The notes below the pieces were generated by a model. The model was given only the letters and a program-made list of their open reading frames with translations. It did no database searches and was not told the DNA's origin. Positions 10,018 to 18,453 of a stretch of DNA of 64,000 nucleotides are shown here, in pieces. This stretch comes from Azorhizobium caulinodans ORS 571 (GTDB lineage Bacteria > Pseudomonadota > Alphaproteobacteria > Rhizobiales > Xanthobacteraceae), in the NCBI RefSeq assembly GCF_000010525.1, contig NC_009937.1, positions 3,601,501 to 3,665,500 of the forward strand, given 5' to 3'. The number at the start of each line of letters is the position of its first letter. Position 1 is the first letter of the stretch. The position numbers and the translations under genes are program-made.

Positions 10018-10293
10018 ATGACCATCAAGACGATCGGCAACGTCGTCCATCTGCCCGCCCCTCCGGAGGCGCCGCAGGCGGCGTCCGCGCCGATCCCCAC
10101 CAGCCCAAGCGATCAGATCTATGCGCAGGCGGTGGACGCCCTCTCCGACTATCGCCGCCTCGCGGCCATTCCGGAGCTGTCCGCCGGGCAGAAGCGCGAG
10201 ATCGACCTCGCCCGCGACCGGGTGGTGGAATATCTCTGCCTTGCCCGCGCCATCGCCCGCATCGAGCAGCAGGACCTGCCCGCCATCCGCTAG
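10018..10293 (+). CDS. hypothetical protein (91 aa)
   Basis: This 91-residue frame opens MTIKTIGNVVHLPAPPEAPQ. A proline/alanine-rich stretch leads into a predicted helical region (about residues 30-88) with regular Leu/Ile/Val spacing and charged faces (DQIYAQAVDALSDYRRL, IDLARDRVVEYLCLARAIAR). There is no signal peptide and no recognised family. Its position after a terminator and before a converging ssuD suggests an independent transcript. The helical heptad-like pattern supports a real protein, but function is unknown. Confidence 0.5.
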   Translation: MTIKTIGNVVHLPAPPEAPQAASAPIPTSPSDQIYAQAVDALSDYRRLAAIPELSAGQKREIDLARDRVVEYLCLARAIARIEQQDLPAIR

Positions 10294-10345
10294 GACGCAC
10301 AGGCCGCGCAGCGCGCGGCCCGGTTCTCCCATGCCCAGGACAATC

Positions 10346-10375
10346 CGCCGCCGGCTCATCTCCGGCGGCGTTCTT
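10346..10375. terminator. candidate terminator between convergent genes
   Basis: CGCCGCCGG (10346-10354) pairs with CCGGCGGCG (10362-10370) across a 7-base loop and is followed by TTCTT on the plus strand. It lies between the 91-aa gene and the end of ssuD. The T-run is short, so activity is uncertain. A second GC hairpin (10302-10320) lies just upstream with no T-run. Confidence 0.5.
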
Positions 10376-10388
10376 CATGGGCCACAGC

Positions 10389-11576
10389 TCAGGAAGCGGA
10401 GACCTTCGGCTCGGGGACGATGGTGTTCCCGATCATCTCGCCAAAAGGTCCGCGATGCAGGATCTCGCCCTTGGCGCGGCCGGTGGTGGCGGCCAGCGGT
10501 AGCAGCGGGAAGACGCTCTCGGCGAAGCGATAGGCCTCCTCAAGATGCGGGTAGCCGGACAGCACGAAGGTATCGATGCCGAGCGACATGTATTCCTTCA
10601 TGCGTTCGGCCACCGTCTGCGGATCGCCCACCAGCGCCGTGCCCGCACCGCCGCGCACGAGGCCGACACCGGCCCACAGGTTCGGCGCCACCTCCAGCTT
10701 CGTGCGGTCGCCGCCGTGCAGGGCGCTCATGCGGCGCTGGCCCTCGGAATCCATGCGCAGGAAGACCTTCTGCGCCTCCGCGATGGTGTTCTCGTCCACG
10801 TGGCGGATGAGATCCTCGGCTGCTTCCCATGCCTTCTCGTTGGTGTCGCGCACGATGACATGCAGGCGAATGCCGAAGGACACCTCCCGCCCTTCCGCCG
10901 CCGCGCGGGCCTTGATGTCGCGGATCTTGCCCGCCACCGCCGCCGGCGGCTCGCCCCAGGTGAGATACTTCTGGATGTGCTTGGCGGCGACGGTGTGCGC
11001 GGCCGGCGACGAACCGCCGAAGAAGAGCGGCGGATGCGGCTCCTGCACCGGCGGATAGAGCAGCTTGCCGTCCTCCACCTTCAGGTGCTTCCCGGTAAAG
11101 GTGACATCCTCGCCCTTGAGCAGGCGCGTGTAGATGGAGAGGAACTCGTCCGTCACCTCATAGCGCTCGGCATGGTCGAGGAAGAAGCCGTCGCCCCGGT
11201 TCTCCACCGGATCGCCGCCGGTCACCACATTGATGAGCACGCGCCCATCGGAGATGCGGTCGAGCGTGGCGGTCATGCGCGCGGCCACGGCCGGCTCCAG
11301 CAGGCCGGGGCGCACGGCGATGAGATAGCGCAGCTTTTCCGTAGCGGGCGCGAGCGCGGACGCGACGATCCAGCTGTCCTCGCACGAGCGGCCGGTGGGG
11401 ATGAGAACGCCGTAATAGCCGAGCTGGTCGGCCGCCTGCGCGATCTGGCGCAGATAGCCGAGCGAGACGGCGCGCGCGCCATGCGAGGTGCCGAGATAAT
11501 GCCCGTCGCCATGGGTCGGCAGGAACCACAGCACATTGGCTTCGGGGGCGGGCACGAGATCGCTGGTATCGGTCAT
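10389..11576 (-). CDS. ssuD: FMNH2-dependent alkanesulfonate monooxygenase
   Basis: SsuD uses reduced FMN and O2 to split the C-S bond of alkanesulfonates, giving an aldehyde and sulfite. The 395-residue protein has the bacterial luciferase-like fold and near-diagnostic SsuD segments: [66 protein letters not shown] and [13 protein letters not shown]. The MTDTSDLV start is preferred; a longer upstream frame has junk-like composition. It is the second gene after a DszA-like monooxygenase on the same strand, 22 bases apart. Its flavin partner is probably the reductase encoded divergently at 13337. Family members are cytoplasmic. Confidence 0.93.
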   Translation of the reverse strand: MTDTSDLVPAPEANVLWFLPTHGDGHYLGTSHGARAVSLGYLRQIAQAADQLGYYGVLIPTGRSCEDSWIVASALAPATEKLRYLIAVRPGLLEPAVAARMTATLDRISDGRVLINVVTGGDPVENRGDGFFLDHAERYEVTDEFLSIYTRLLKGEDVTFTGKHLKVEDGKLLYPPVQEPHPPLFFGGSSPAAHTVAAKHIQKYLTWGEPPAAVAGKIRDIKARAAAEGREVSFGIRLHVIVRDTNEKAWEAAEDLIRHVDENTIAEAQKVFLRMDSEGQRRMSALHGGDRTKLEVAPNLWAGVGLVRGGAGTALVGDPQTVAERMKEYMSLGIDTFVLSGYPHLEEAYRFAESVFPLLPLAATTGRAKGEILHRGPFGEMIGNTIVPEPKVSAS

Positions 11577-11598
11577 GGTTTCTTCTCGAAAGGTGAGA

Positions 11599-12993
11599 TC
11601 ATTCGGCCGCAAGGCCGGAGGCGTGCGGGGGAAGCCGGCGGTAGGAGGCCGCCGGATGCGGGGCGGAAAGGCGGGGCGCGGCACCGAACAGCTTCTCGCG
11701 CAAGGTGCCGGGCGCATAGGCGCGCTTGTAGCGGCCGCGCCGCTGCAACTCGGGCACCACCAGATCGGCAATGTCCTCATAGCTGCCGGGGCTGATGGCG
11801 AAGGCGAGATTGAAGCCGTCGATGCCGGTGGCTCCGATGAAGCCCTCCAGCGCGTCGGCCACCTGCGCCGGATCGCCCACAAAGACGGGGCCGACGCCGC
11901 CAATGCCCACATGCTCGGCCACCTCGCCCACGGTCCAGACCCGGTTCGGATCGGCGCGGGTCATATTGTCCATGGCGCTGCGGCCGGCTTCGCTCTCGAT
12001 GTGGCGGACCTGCTGGTCATGGGCATAGGTGGAGAAATCGACGCCCGTCCAGCCGGAATAGAGCGTCAGCGCACCCTCGCGGCTGATGTGGGCGCGGTAG
12101 TCGTCCAGCTTCGCCCGCGCCGCCGCCTCGGTTTCCCCGACGATGATGGTGGCCATGGCGAAGATGCGGATGTCATCGGCCGCACGGCCATTCTCCTGTG
12201 CCGCCTGTCGCAGGGCGGCGACGCGCGGCGCGATCACTGCGACGGAGGGGCCGGAGACGAACACCGCTTCCGCATGGCGCCCGGCAAAGGCGCGCCCACG
12301 CGGCGAGGTGCCGGCCTGATAGAGCACGGGCGTGCGCTGGGGCGAGGGCTCGCACAGATGGATGGCATCGAGCGCATAATGCGGCCCCTGATGGCGCACG
12401 CGATGGACCTTGGCGGGATCGGTGAAGACGCCCTGCGCCCGGTCGCGCACCGCGGCCCCCTCCTCCCACGAGCCCTCCCAGAGCTTGTAGACCACCTCCA
12501 TGTAATCGTCCGCCACCGCATAGCGGTCGTCATGGGCGCGCTGGTGGGCAAGGCCCATGCCCCGAGCGGCGCTGTCGAGATAGCCGGTGACGATGTTCCA
12601 GCCGACGCGCCCTTCGGTGAGGTGATCGAGCGTGCTCATGCGCCGGGCGAAGGGATAGGGCGGCTCGTAGGTGAGCGTGGAGGTGACGCCGAACCCCAGA
12701 TGCTGCGTCACCGCCGCCATGGCGGGCACGATGAGCATGGGGTCATTCACCGGAACTTGCGTGGCGTTGCGCAGGGCCGCGTCCGGGGAGCCGCCGAAGA
12801 CGTCATAGACGCCCAGCACGTCGGCGAGGAACAGGCCGTCGAACAGCCCCCGCTCCAGCACGCGGGCAAGATCGAGCCAATAGGGCAGCCGGTTGTAGTC
12901 GGCCGTCCGATCCTTCGGATGGCGCCATAGTCCGGGGGACTGGTGGCCGACGCAGTTCATGGCGAAGGCGTTGAAGAGAATGTCCCGCGCCAT
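11599..12993 (-). CDS. NtaA/SnaA/DszA-family FMN-dependent monooxygenase
   Basis: This 464-residue luciferase-like monooxygenase belongs to the NtaA/SnaA/DszA/SoxA group, two-component enzymes that use FMNH2 from a separate reductase. Diagnostic stretches include [57 protein letters not shown] and [23 protein letters not shown]. Known members act on sulfones (DszA), EDTA/NTA or antibiotics. Position next to ssuD makes a sulfone or sulfonate the likely substrate, but this is inference. It closely resembles the enzyme at 32320 and forms a sub-pair with it. The start was set at [10 protein letters not shown], which aligns with that paralogue; upstream sequence is non-coding. Confidence 0.88.
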   Translation of the reverse strand: MARDILFNAFAMNCVGHQSPGLWRHPKDRTADYNRLPYWLDLARVLERGLFDGLFLADVLGVYDVFGGSPDAALRNATQVPVNDPMLIVPAMAAVTQHLGFGVTSTLTYEPPYPFARRMSTLDHLTEGRVGWNIVTGYLDSAARGMGLAHQRAHDDRYAVADDYMEVVYKLWEGSWEEGAAVRDRAQGVFTDPAKVHRVRHQGPHYALDAIHLCEPSPQRTPVLYQAGTSPRGRAFAGRHAEAVFVSGPSVAVIAPRVAALRQAAQENGRAADDIRIFAMATIIVGETEAAARAKLDDYRAHISREGALTLYSGWTGVDFSTYAHDQQVRHIESEAGRSAMDNMTRADPNRVWTVGEVAEHVGIGGVGPVFVGDPAQVADALEGFIGATGIDGFNLAFAISPGSYEDIADLVVPELQRRGRYKRAYAPGTLREKLFGAAPRLSAPHPAASYRRLPPHASGLAAE

Positions 12994-13073
12994 GGCTATC
13001 CCATCCCGACCGGCGGCAGCGATCTCTGGGGCATCAGATCCCCCACCCCGCGCTGTGAAAAACATTAAACTCA

Positions 13074-13101
13074 TTCATATGATGGATTTTATTTTTGTCC
13101 A
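13074..13101 (-). promoter_or_regulatory. candidate promoter for the monooxygenase-ssuD pair
   Basis: Read on the minus strand, TGGACA (13096-13101) and TATGAA (13074-13079) are separated by 16 bases, a plausible sigma-70-like -35/-10 pair. They lie about 80 bases upstream of the monooxygenase start, in an unusually AT-rich stretch of the 343-bp divergent intergenic region (12994-13336). Confidence 0.4.
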
Positions 13102-13181
13102 TTCCTTGCGGTGCGTCAAACCGCATCGGCGACCCGCCAGGCCTTCGCCTGCCGGACGACGGAGGCGGATTTATTTTTCGA

Positions 13182-13220
13182 TTGATTTAATTGACTAACA
13201 CGAGAAATGCGATCTATGAT
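13182..13220 (+). promoter_or_regulatory. candidate promoter/operator of the flavin reductase-ssu operon
   Basis: TTGACT (13191-13196) and TATGAT (13215-13220) are spaced 18 bases apart, about 115 bases upstream of the flavin reductase start. The -35 box sits in GATTTAATTGACTAAC, and a very similar AT-rich TTGAC block recurs at three other promoters of the sulfur island (27756, 31002 and 36006 regions). This suggests a common regulator as well as a promoter function. The rest of the 343-bp gap holds no gene that I can support. Confidence 0.55.
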
Positions 13221-13336
13221 TTTAATCACAATCAGTTCACGTGATTAGAAGGCGGCATATTCGGGCACGGGCCCGGCACCCCTTCTGCCCGTCGTGACCA
13301 GACCCGCCGCCCGCCCGGCGCTTACACGAGGTTGCC

Positions 13337-13888
13337 ATGAACGCCCATTCCGCCATCACGGCCGTCGCGCCCGCCCAGCCGGAACTTGCCGCCACCGCCC
13401 TCGCCTTTCGTGCCGGGATGCGCAAGCTCGCGGGCGCGGTGAGCATTCTCACCGTGGGCGAAGGTGAGCGCCGCACCGGCCTCACCGCCACCTCCGTTAC
13501 CTCGCTGTCCGTCGATCCGCCGACGCTCATCATCTGCGTCAACCGTTCGTCCTCCGCCCGGGCGACGCTGATCGAGGAGGGCCGTTTCGCCATCAACGTG
13601 CTGCGGCCGCATCATCAGGCGCTCGCCGACCAGTTCGCCGGGCGCAACGGCGAGAAGGGGCCGGAGCGCTACAAGGGCGCCGACTGGACACGGCTCGAAA
13701 CCGGAGCCCCGGTGCTCAACGACGCTCTGGCGGCCTTCGACTGCTATCTGGAGGAGGCCATCGAGCGGCACTCCCACATCATCGTCATCGGCCGCGTCGC
13801 CGCCGCCCGCATCACCGAGAATGCCGAGCCCCTGCTCTATTGGGCCGGCGCCTATCGCGGCCTCGAAGCGTCGCCAGCCAACGTCTGA
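13337..13888 (+). CDS. flavin reductase family protein (FMN reductase for two-component monooxygenases)
   Basis: This 183-residue protein has the flavin-reductase-like split-barrel fold (NtaB/DszD/HpaC type). Typical segments are FRAGMRKLAGAVSILTV, RTGLTATSVTSLSVDPPTLIICVNRSSS, FAINVLRPHHQALADQFAG and HSHIIVIGRV. It should use NAD(P)H to reduce FMN and release FMNH2 to partner monooxygenases. No other reductase of this type is seen among at least five FMNH2-using enzymes in the island, so it may supply all of them. It is the first gene of a plus-strand operon that continues with ssuA-C-B. The gap to the next gene is 39 bases. Confidence 0.9.
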   Translation: MNAHSAITAVAPAQPELAATALAFRAGMRKLAGAVSILTVGEGERRTGLTATSVTSLSVDPPTLIICVNRSSSARATLIEEGRFAINVLRPHHQALADQFAGRNGEKGPERYKGADWTRLETGAPVLNDALAAFDCYLEEAIERHSHIIVIGRVAAARITENAEPLLYWAGAYRGLEASPANV

Positions 13889-13927
13889 AATCCATCCGGT
13901 CCGCGTCACCGCCTCAGGGGTCATGTC

Positions 13928-14896
13928 ATGTCGCACACGAACAACCCGTTTTCCGTGACGCGCCGGCGCTTCGGGGCGCTGGCCGCCGGCACGCTGGTCG
14001 CCGGCTGGAGCGCCGGCGCCCATGCGCAGGAAAAGGTGGTGCGGATCGGCTATCAGAAATACGGCACGCTGATCCTGCTCAAGAACAAGGGCCTGCTGGA
14101 AGCCAAGCTGAAGCCGCTCGGCTACGCCGTCCGCTGGGCGGAATTTGCCGCCGGGCCGCAGCTGCTCGAGGCCCTGAACGCGGGGGCCATCGATTTCGGC
14201 AACACCGGCGAGGCCCCGCCGATCTTCGCGCAGGCCGCCGGGGCACCACTCGTCTATGTGGGCTATGAGCCCGCCGCGCCCGAGGGCGAAGCCATCCTCG
14301 TGCCCAAGAACAGCCCGCTTAAGACGGTCGCCGATCTCAAGGGCAAGACGGTGGCCCTCAACAAGGGCTCGAACGTCCATTACCTGCTGGTGAAGGCGCT
14401 GGAGACGGCGAACGTCTCCTATACGGACATCAAGACCGCCTTCCTCACCCCCGCCGATGCCCGCGCCGCCTTCGAGCGCGGCGCGGTGGACGCCTGGGCC
14501 ATCTGGGACCCCTTCCAGGCCGCTGCGGAAACGACCATCGAGGCTCGCCAGCTCACCAACGGCACCGGCATCGTCTCCAATTACCAGTTCTATTTCTCCA
14601 CCCAGAGCTTCGTGGAGAAGGCCCCCGATGTGGTCGATGCGGTGCTCGCGGGCGTCGCGGAAATCGGCGCCTGGGTGAAGGCCAATCCGAAGGCCGCGGC
14701 AGCGGAATTCTCGCCGCTCATCGGCATTCCTGCACCGATACTCGAGATTGCGCTCGCCCGCCAGCAGTATGACGTGAAGCCCATCACCCCCGCGGTGGTG
14801 GCTCAGCAGCAGCAGGTGGCGGACGCCTTCTTCAAGCTGGGCCTCATCCCCAAGGAGATCCGCATCTCCGACGCGGTGCGGGCCCTCAAATCATGA
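13928..14896 (+). CDS. ssuA: aliphatic sulfonate ABC transporter substrate-binding protein
   Basis: This 322-residue periplasmic binding protein of the SsuA/TauA/NrtA class has an N-terminal signal with twin arginines (TRRRFGALAAG), pointing to Tat export and cleavage near AHAQ. The mature protein has typical segments VRIGYQKYGTLILLKNKGLLEAKL, NAGAIDFGNTGEAPPIFAQ, DLKGKTVALNKGSNVHYLL and AWAIWDPFQAA. It should deliver aliphatic sulfonates to SsuC. Its stop overlaps the ssuC start by 4 bases (ATGA), so they are translationally coupled. Confidence 0.92.
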   Translation: MSHTNNPFSVTRRRFGALAAGTLVAGWSAGAHAQEKVVRIGYQKYGTLILLKNKGLLEAKLKPLGYAVRWAEFAAGPQLLEALNAGAIDFGNTGEAPPIFAQAAGAPLVYVGYEPAAPEGEAILVPKNSPLKTVADLKGKTVALNKGSNVHYLLVKALETANVSYTDIKTAFLTPADARAAFERGAVDAWAIWDPFQAAAETTIEARQLTNGTGIVSNYQFYFSTQSFVEKAPDVVDAVLAGVAEIGAWVKANPKAAAAEFSPLIGIPAPILEIALARQQYDVKPITPAVVAQQQQVADAFFKLGLIPKEIRISDAVRALKS

Positions 14897-15744
14897 GCGA
14901 CGCCGCCATCGAGAGCGCGACGCTGGCCTCGGCCCCCGCCGTCTCCCGGCAGCGGGGCAGCGTGCTGAAGGCCCTCGCCGGCGGCCTGCTGCCCTGGGCG
15001 CTGCCGCTCGCGGTGCTGGTTCTGTGGCAGGCGGCTGCGAGCTTCGGCTTCCTCTCCTCCCGCGTCCTGCCGGCGCCGACCGACGTAGCGCTCGCCTTCT
15101 GGCGCACGCTGAAGGATGGCTCCCTGCTCGCCAACATCGCCGTCAGCACGAAGCGGGCCCTCACCGGCCTTTTCATCGGCGGCGGGATCGGCTTTGCGCT
15201 CGGCGTGCTCAACGGCATCTGGCGGCCCGCCGAGACGGCCCTCGATTCCACCCTCCAGATGCTGCGCAACGTGCCGCATCTCGCCATCATCCCGCTGGTC
15301 ATCCTGTGGTTCGGCATCGATGAGGAGGCGAAGGTCTTCCTCGTCGCCATCGGCGTTGCCTTTCCCATCTATCTCAACACCTTCCACGGCATCCGCACGG
15401 TGGATCGCGGCCTCGTGGAGATGGCGCGGGTCTATGGTCTTTCGCCAGCGGCCCTGTTCTGGCGCATCGTTCTGCCGGGCGCCCTGCCCTCCATTCTCGT
15501 GGGCCTGCGCTATGCGCTCGGCATCATGTGGCTGACGCTCATCGTTGCGGAGACCATCTCCTCCACCTCCGGCATCGGCTACATGACCATGAATGCCCGC
15601 GAGTTTCTCCAGACCGACGTGGTGGTGCTGGGCGTGCTTGCCTATGCCCTGCTGGGCAAACTGGCGGACAGCCTGACACGCGCCATCGAGCACCGGGCGC
15701 TGGCCTGGCATCCCGCTTATCAGGGCAAGGGGCTTGCCGCATGA
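14893..15744 (+). CDS. ssuC: aliphatic sulfonate ABC transporter permease
   Basis: This 283-residue inner-membrane permease of the nitrate/sulfonate/taurine (BPD_transp_1) type has about six hydrophobic helices. The EAA-like cytoplasmic loop EMARVYGLSPAALFWRIVLPGALPS contacts the ATPase. The first helix (LLPWALPLAVLVLWQAAA) and RVLPAPTDVALAFW are typical of SsuC. It overlaps ssuA at its start and ssuB at its stop (ATGA at both junctions), so the three genes are tightly coupled. Confidence 0.93.
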   Translation: MSDAAIESATLASAPAVSRQRGSVLKALAGGLLPWALPLAVLVLWQAAASFGFLSSRVLPAPTDVALAFWRTLKDGSLLANIAVSTKRALTGLFIGGGIGFALGVLNGIWRPAETALDSTLQMLRNVPHLAIIPLVILWFGIDEEAKVFLVAIGVAFPIYLNTFHGIRTVDRGLVEMARVYGLSPAALFWRIVLPGALPSILVGLRYALGIMWLTLIVAETISSTSGIGYMTMNAREFLQTDVVVLGVLAYALLGKLADSLTRAIEHRALAWHPAYQGKGLAA

Positions 15745-16529
15745 GCACGCCCCTCGTGGCCTTCGGCGACGGCCTGCTCACTGCCCCGCGCGCGCCCACC
15801 GAGGCGGCGCCCGCGCGCTTCGGCGGCGCGCCCGTCTCCCTCTCCGGCGTCGTGAAGGCATTCGGCGAGCGACCGGTGCTGCGGCGGCTCGATCTCGACA
15901 TTCCGGCCGGTCAGTTCCTCGCCGTGGTCGGCCGTTCCGGCGGCGGCAAGACCACGCTGATGCGCCTCATCGCGGGGCTTGATGCGGCGACCTCCGGCAC
16001 GGTGCGCATCAATGGCACGGCCGTCTCCGGCCTCCAGCGCGACGTGCGCCTCCTGTTTCAGGATGCCCGGCTGGTGCCATGGCAGCGGGTGCTCGGAAAT
16101 GTGGGCATCGCCCGCGGGCCGGACTGGCGCCATGTGGCCAGCCTCGCGCTCAAGGATGTGGGCCTCGGCGACCGGGGCCGGGAATGGCCCTTCGTGCTCT
16201 CCGGCGGCCAGAAGCAGCGCGTGGCCCTCGCCCGCGCGCTGGTGAGCAACCCGTCCGTCCTGCTGCTGGATGAGCCCTTCGGCGCCCTCGATGCCCTGAC
16301 GCGGGTGGAGATGCACCGCCTGCTGGAGCGCATCTGGCGCGAGCGCGGCTTCACCGTGGTGCTCATTACCCATGACGTCGCCGAGGCCGTCGCCTTGGCG
16401 GATCGGGTCGTCGTGCTGCGGGCGGGCGAGATCGCCCTCGACCAGACCATCGACCTGCCGCGCCCCCGCCGCGAGGCCGGCGATGCCGCCGCCTCCAGCC
16501 TTCAGGCGCGCATTCTCGCCGCTGTCTGA
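15741..16529 (+). CDS. ssuB: aliphatic sulfonate ABC transporter ATP-binding protein
   Basis: This 262-residue ATPase shows Walker A GRSGGGKTTL, Q-loop LLFQDARLVPW, signature LSGGQKQRVALARAL, Walker B LLLDEPFGALD and the switch histidine in LITHDVAEAV. The start overlaps the ssuC stop; the frame is open further upstream inside ssuC, but the coupled ATG gives normal SsuB length. Because the operon also holds a second binding protein and a second permease without their own ATPase, this subunit may energise both importers. Confidence 0.93.
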   Translation: MSTPLVAFGDGLLTAPRAPTEAAPARFGGAPVSLSGVVKAFGERPVLRRLDLDIPAGQFLAVVGRSGGGKTTLMRLIAGLDAATSGTVRINGTAVSGLQRDVRLLFQDARLVPWQRVLGNVGIARGPDWRHVASLALKDVGLGDRGREWPFVLSGGQKQRVALARALVSNPSVLLLDEPFGALDALTRVEMHRLLERIWRERGFTVVLITHDVAEAVALADRVVVLRAGEIALDQTIDLPRPRREAGDAAASSLQARILAAV

Positions 16530-16595
16530 CGGCCATCCGCCCCACCGCTTCGCGCTCCGGCGGCGAGGCGGCGACCCAACTCTGAGGAGACACCG

Positions 16596-17570
16596 ATGAC
16601 CGGCTTCCTGCCCACCCGCCGCGCCCTCATGGCCGCCGCCCTCGGCCTCATGGCCGCCAGCCTGCCCGCCCGCGCCGAGGCGCCCAAGGAGATCCGCATC
16701 GACTGGGCGACCTATAATCCGGTCTCCCTCGTGCTCAAGGACCAGAAACTGCTGGAGCAGGAATTCGCGAAAGACGGCATCACCATCCGCTGGGTGCAGT
16801 CCGCCGGCTCCAACAAGGCGCTGGAATTCCTCAATGCCGGCTCGCTGGACTTCGGCTCGACCGCTGGCGCGGCGGCGCTGATCGGCAAGATCAACGGCAA
16901 CCCCATCAAGTCCGTCTATGTCTATTCCCGTCCGGAATGGACGGCGCTGGTGACCCGGCCGGACACCGGCATCAAGACCGTCGCCGACCTCAAGGGCAAG
17001 ACGGTCGCGGTGACCCGCGGCACCGATCCGCACATCTTCCTCGTGCGGGCGCTCGCCGCCAACGGCCTCACGGAGAAGGACGTGAAGCTGGTGCTGCTCC
17101 AGCACGCGGACGGGCGCCTCGCCCTCCAGCGCAAGGATGTGGACGCCTGGGCGGGCCTCGATCCCATCATGGCCTCGGCCGAGGTGGAGGACGGCGCCGT
17201 GCTCTTCTTCCGCAAGCCCGAAGACAACACCTGGGGCGTGCTGAACGTGCGCGAAGATTTCGCCAAGGCGAACCCGGACATCGTGAAGCGCGTGCTCGCC
17301 ACCTATGAGAAGGCGCGCCTCTGGTCGGTGCAGCATCCCAAGGATCTGTCCGCCGCGCTCGTCTCGGCCACCAAGCTGCCCGAGCCGGTCATCGCCCGGC
17401 AGCTTGAGCGCACGGATCTCTCCTTCGGCCCCATCGGCAAGGCGCAGAAGGACACCATCCTCGCCGCCGGCGAAGCGCTCCAGAAGGCGGGCGTCGTCGC
17501 CGCCGACGTCAACGTGCCGGCGCAGGCGGATGCGCTCATCGACGGCCAGTATCTCATCGTGGGGCAGTGA
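16596..17570 (+). CDS. second sulfonate/taurine-type ABC substrate-binding protein
   Basis: This 324-residue SsuA-like binding protein starts MTGFLPTRRALMAAALGLMAASLPARA, an export signal with cleavage near residue 28. The mature sequence reads EIRIDWATYNPVSLVLKDQKLLE, NAGSLDFGSTAGAAALIGK, DLKGKTVAVTRGTDPHIFLVRAL and DVDAWAGLDPIMASAE. The overall plan matches SsuA, but the ligand-contact region differs from the first binding protein in the operon. A different organosulfur ligand is likely. It is followed 4 bases later by a permease gene with a GTG start. Confidence 0.9.
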   Translation: MTGFLPTRRALMAAALGLMAASLPARAEAPKEIRIDWATYNPVSLVLKDQKLLEQEFAKDGITIRWVQSAGSNKALEFLNAGSLDFGSTAGAAALIGKINGNPIKSVYVYSRPEWTALVTRPDTGIKTVADLKGKTVAVTRGTDPHIFLVRALAANGLTEKDVKLVLLQHADGRLALQRKDVDAWAGLDPIMASAEVEDGAVLFFRKPEDNTWGVLNVREDFAKANPDIVKRVLATYEKARLWSVQHPKDLSAALVSATKLPEPVIARQLERTDLSFGPIGKAQKDTILAAGEALQKAGVVAADVNVPAQADALIDGQYLIVGQ

Positions 17571-17574
17571 CGCC

Positions 17575-18408
17575 GTGACCCTGTCGCAGGCCGAGACCTT
17601 CTCCGGAGCGGCCGGGCGCGCGGCCGCCACCCCGCGCCGGACAACCGGCTGGCGGCGCTGGCGGTTCGCGCTCGGCCTGCTGCTTCCGGTGGGCCTCGCT
17701 CTGGTCTGGGAATTCGCGGTGCGCAGCGGCCTGGCGCAGGGCCGCCTCCTGCCGCCGCCGAGCCGGATCGCCGAAGCACTCTATGGCCTCGCGCGCTCCG
17801 GCGAGCTGGCGCCGCACATCGCTGCCACGCTCCAGCGCATCGCCGCCGGCTTTGCGCTGGGCGTCGTGGCGGGCACGGCGCTGGGAGCCCTCTCCGGCGC
17901 CTCGGGTCTTGCCCGCACCATCGTCGACCCCACGCTTCAGGGCCTGCGGGCCATCCCCTCCATTGCGTGGGTGCCGCTATTCATCCTGTGGCTCGGCATC
18001 TTCGAGGCCTCCAAGGTCACGCTCATCGCGGTGGGCGTGTTCTTCCCGGTCTATCTCGGCACGCTCGGCGCGGTGATGGCCGTGGACCGCAAGATCATCG
18101 AGGTGGGGCAGGTCTTCCTCTTCTCCGGCCCCACCATGGTCCGCCGCATCCTGCTGCCGGCCATCCTGCCCCATTATGTCACCGCGCTGCGCGCCGGCCT
18201 CGGGCTCGGCTGGATGTTTGTGGTGGCCGCCGAATTCATGGGTGCCTCCGAGGGGCTGGGCTACCTGCTGCTGGATGGCCAGCAACTGGGCAAGCCGGAC
18301 CAGATCGTCGCGGCCATTCTCGTGTTCGCCGTGCTCGGCAAGGCCACCGACACGCTCCTCCTCACCCTCACCCGCCCTCTGCTGAAGGGCTACGACCTCG
18401 ACGCCTGA
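17575..18408 (+). CDS. second sulfonate/taurine-type ABC permease
   Basis: This 277-residue SsuC-like permease has about six membrane helices. Recognisable parts are GLLLPVGLALVWEFAVRSGL, PPPSRIAEALYGLA, RAIPSIAWVPLFILWLGIFEASK and an EAA-like loop (VGQVFLFSGPTMVRRILLPAILP). I chose the GTG directly after the preceding stop, because it gives normal length; the frame is open upstream but overlaps the binding-protein gene. No ATPase of its own follows, so sharing of SsuB is inferred. Confidence 0.88.
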   Translation: MTLSQAETFSGAAGRAAATPRRTTGWRRWRFALGLLLPVGLALVWEFAVRSGLAQGRLLPPPSRIAEALYGLARSGELAPHIAATLQRIAAGFALGVVAGTALGALSGASGLARTIVDPTLQGLRAIPSIAWVPLFILWLGIFEASKVTLIAVGVFFPVYLGTLGAVMAVDRKIIEVGQVFLFSGPTMVRRILLPAILPHYVTALRAGLGLGWMFVVAAEFMGASEGLGYLLLDGQQLGKPDQIVAAILVFAVLGKATDTLLLTLTRPLLKGYDLDA

Positions 18409-18453
18409 GGACCGCCTCAGGCGCCTCTCCTGCCTGCTCCAAGGATGTGACCC

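Noticed and set aside
8178-10100. 640-codon minus-strand frame opposite the chemoreceptor
   Set aside because: Gly/Arg/His-rich, no family, fully antisense to a well-supported MCP gene.
15720-17630. 636-codon minus-strand frame opposite ssuB and the second binding protein
   Set aside because: Antisense to two genes with clear motifs; composition typical of shadow frames in high-GC DNA.
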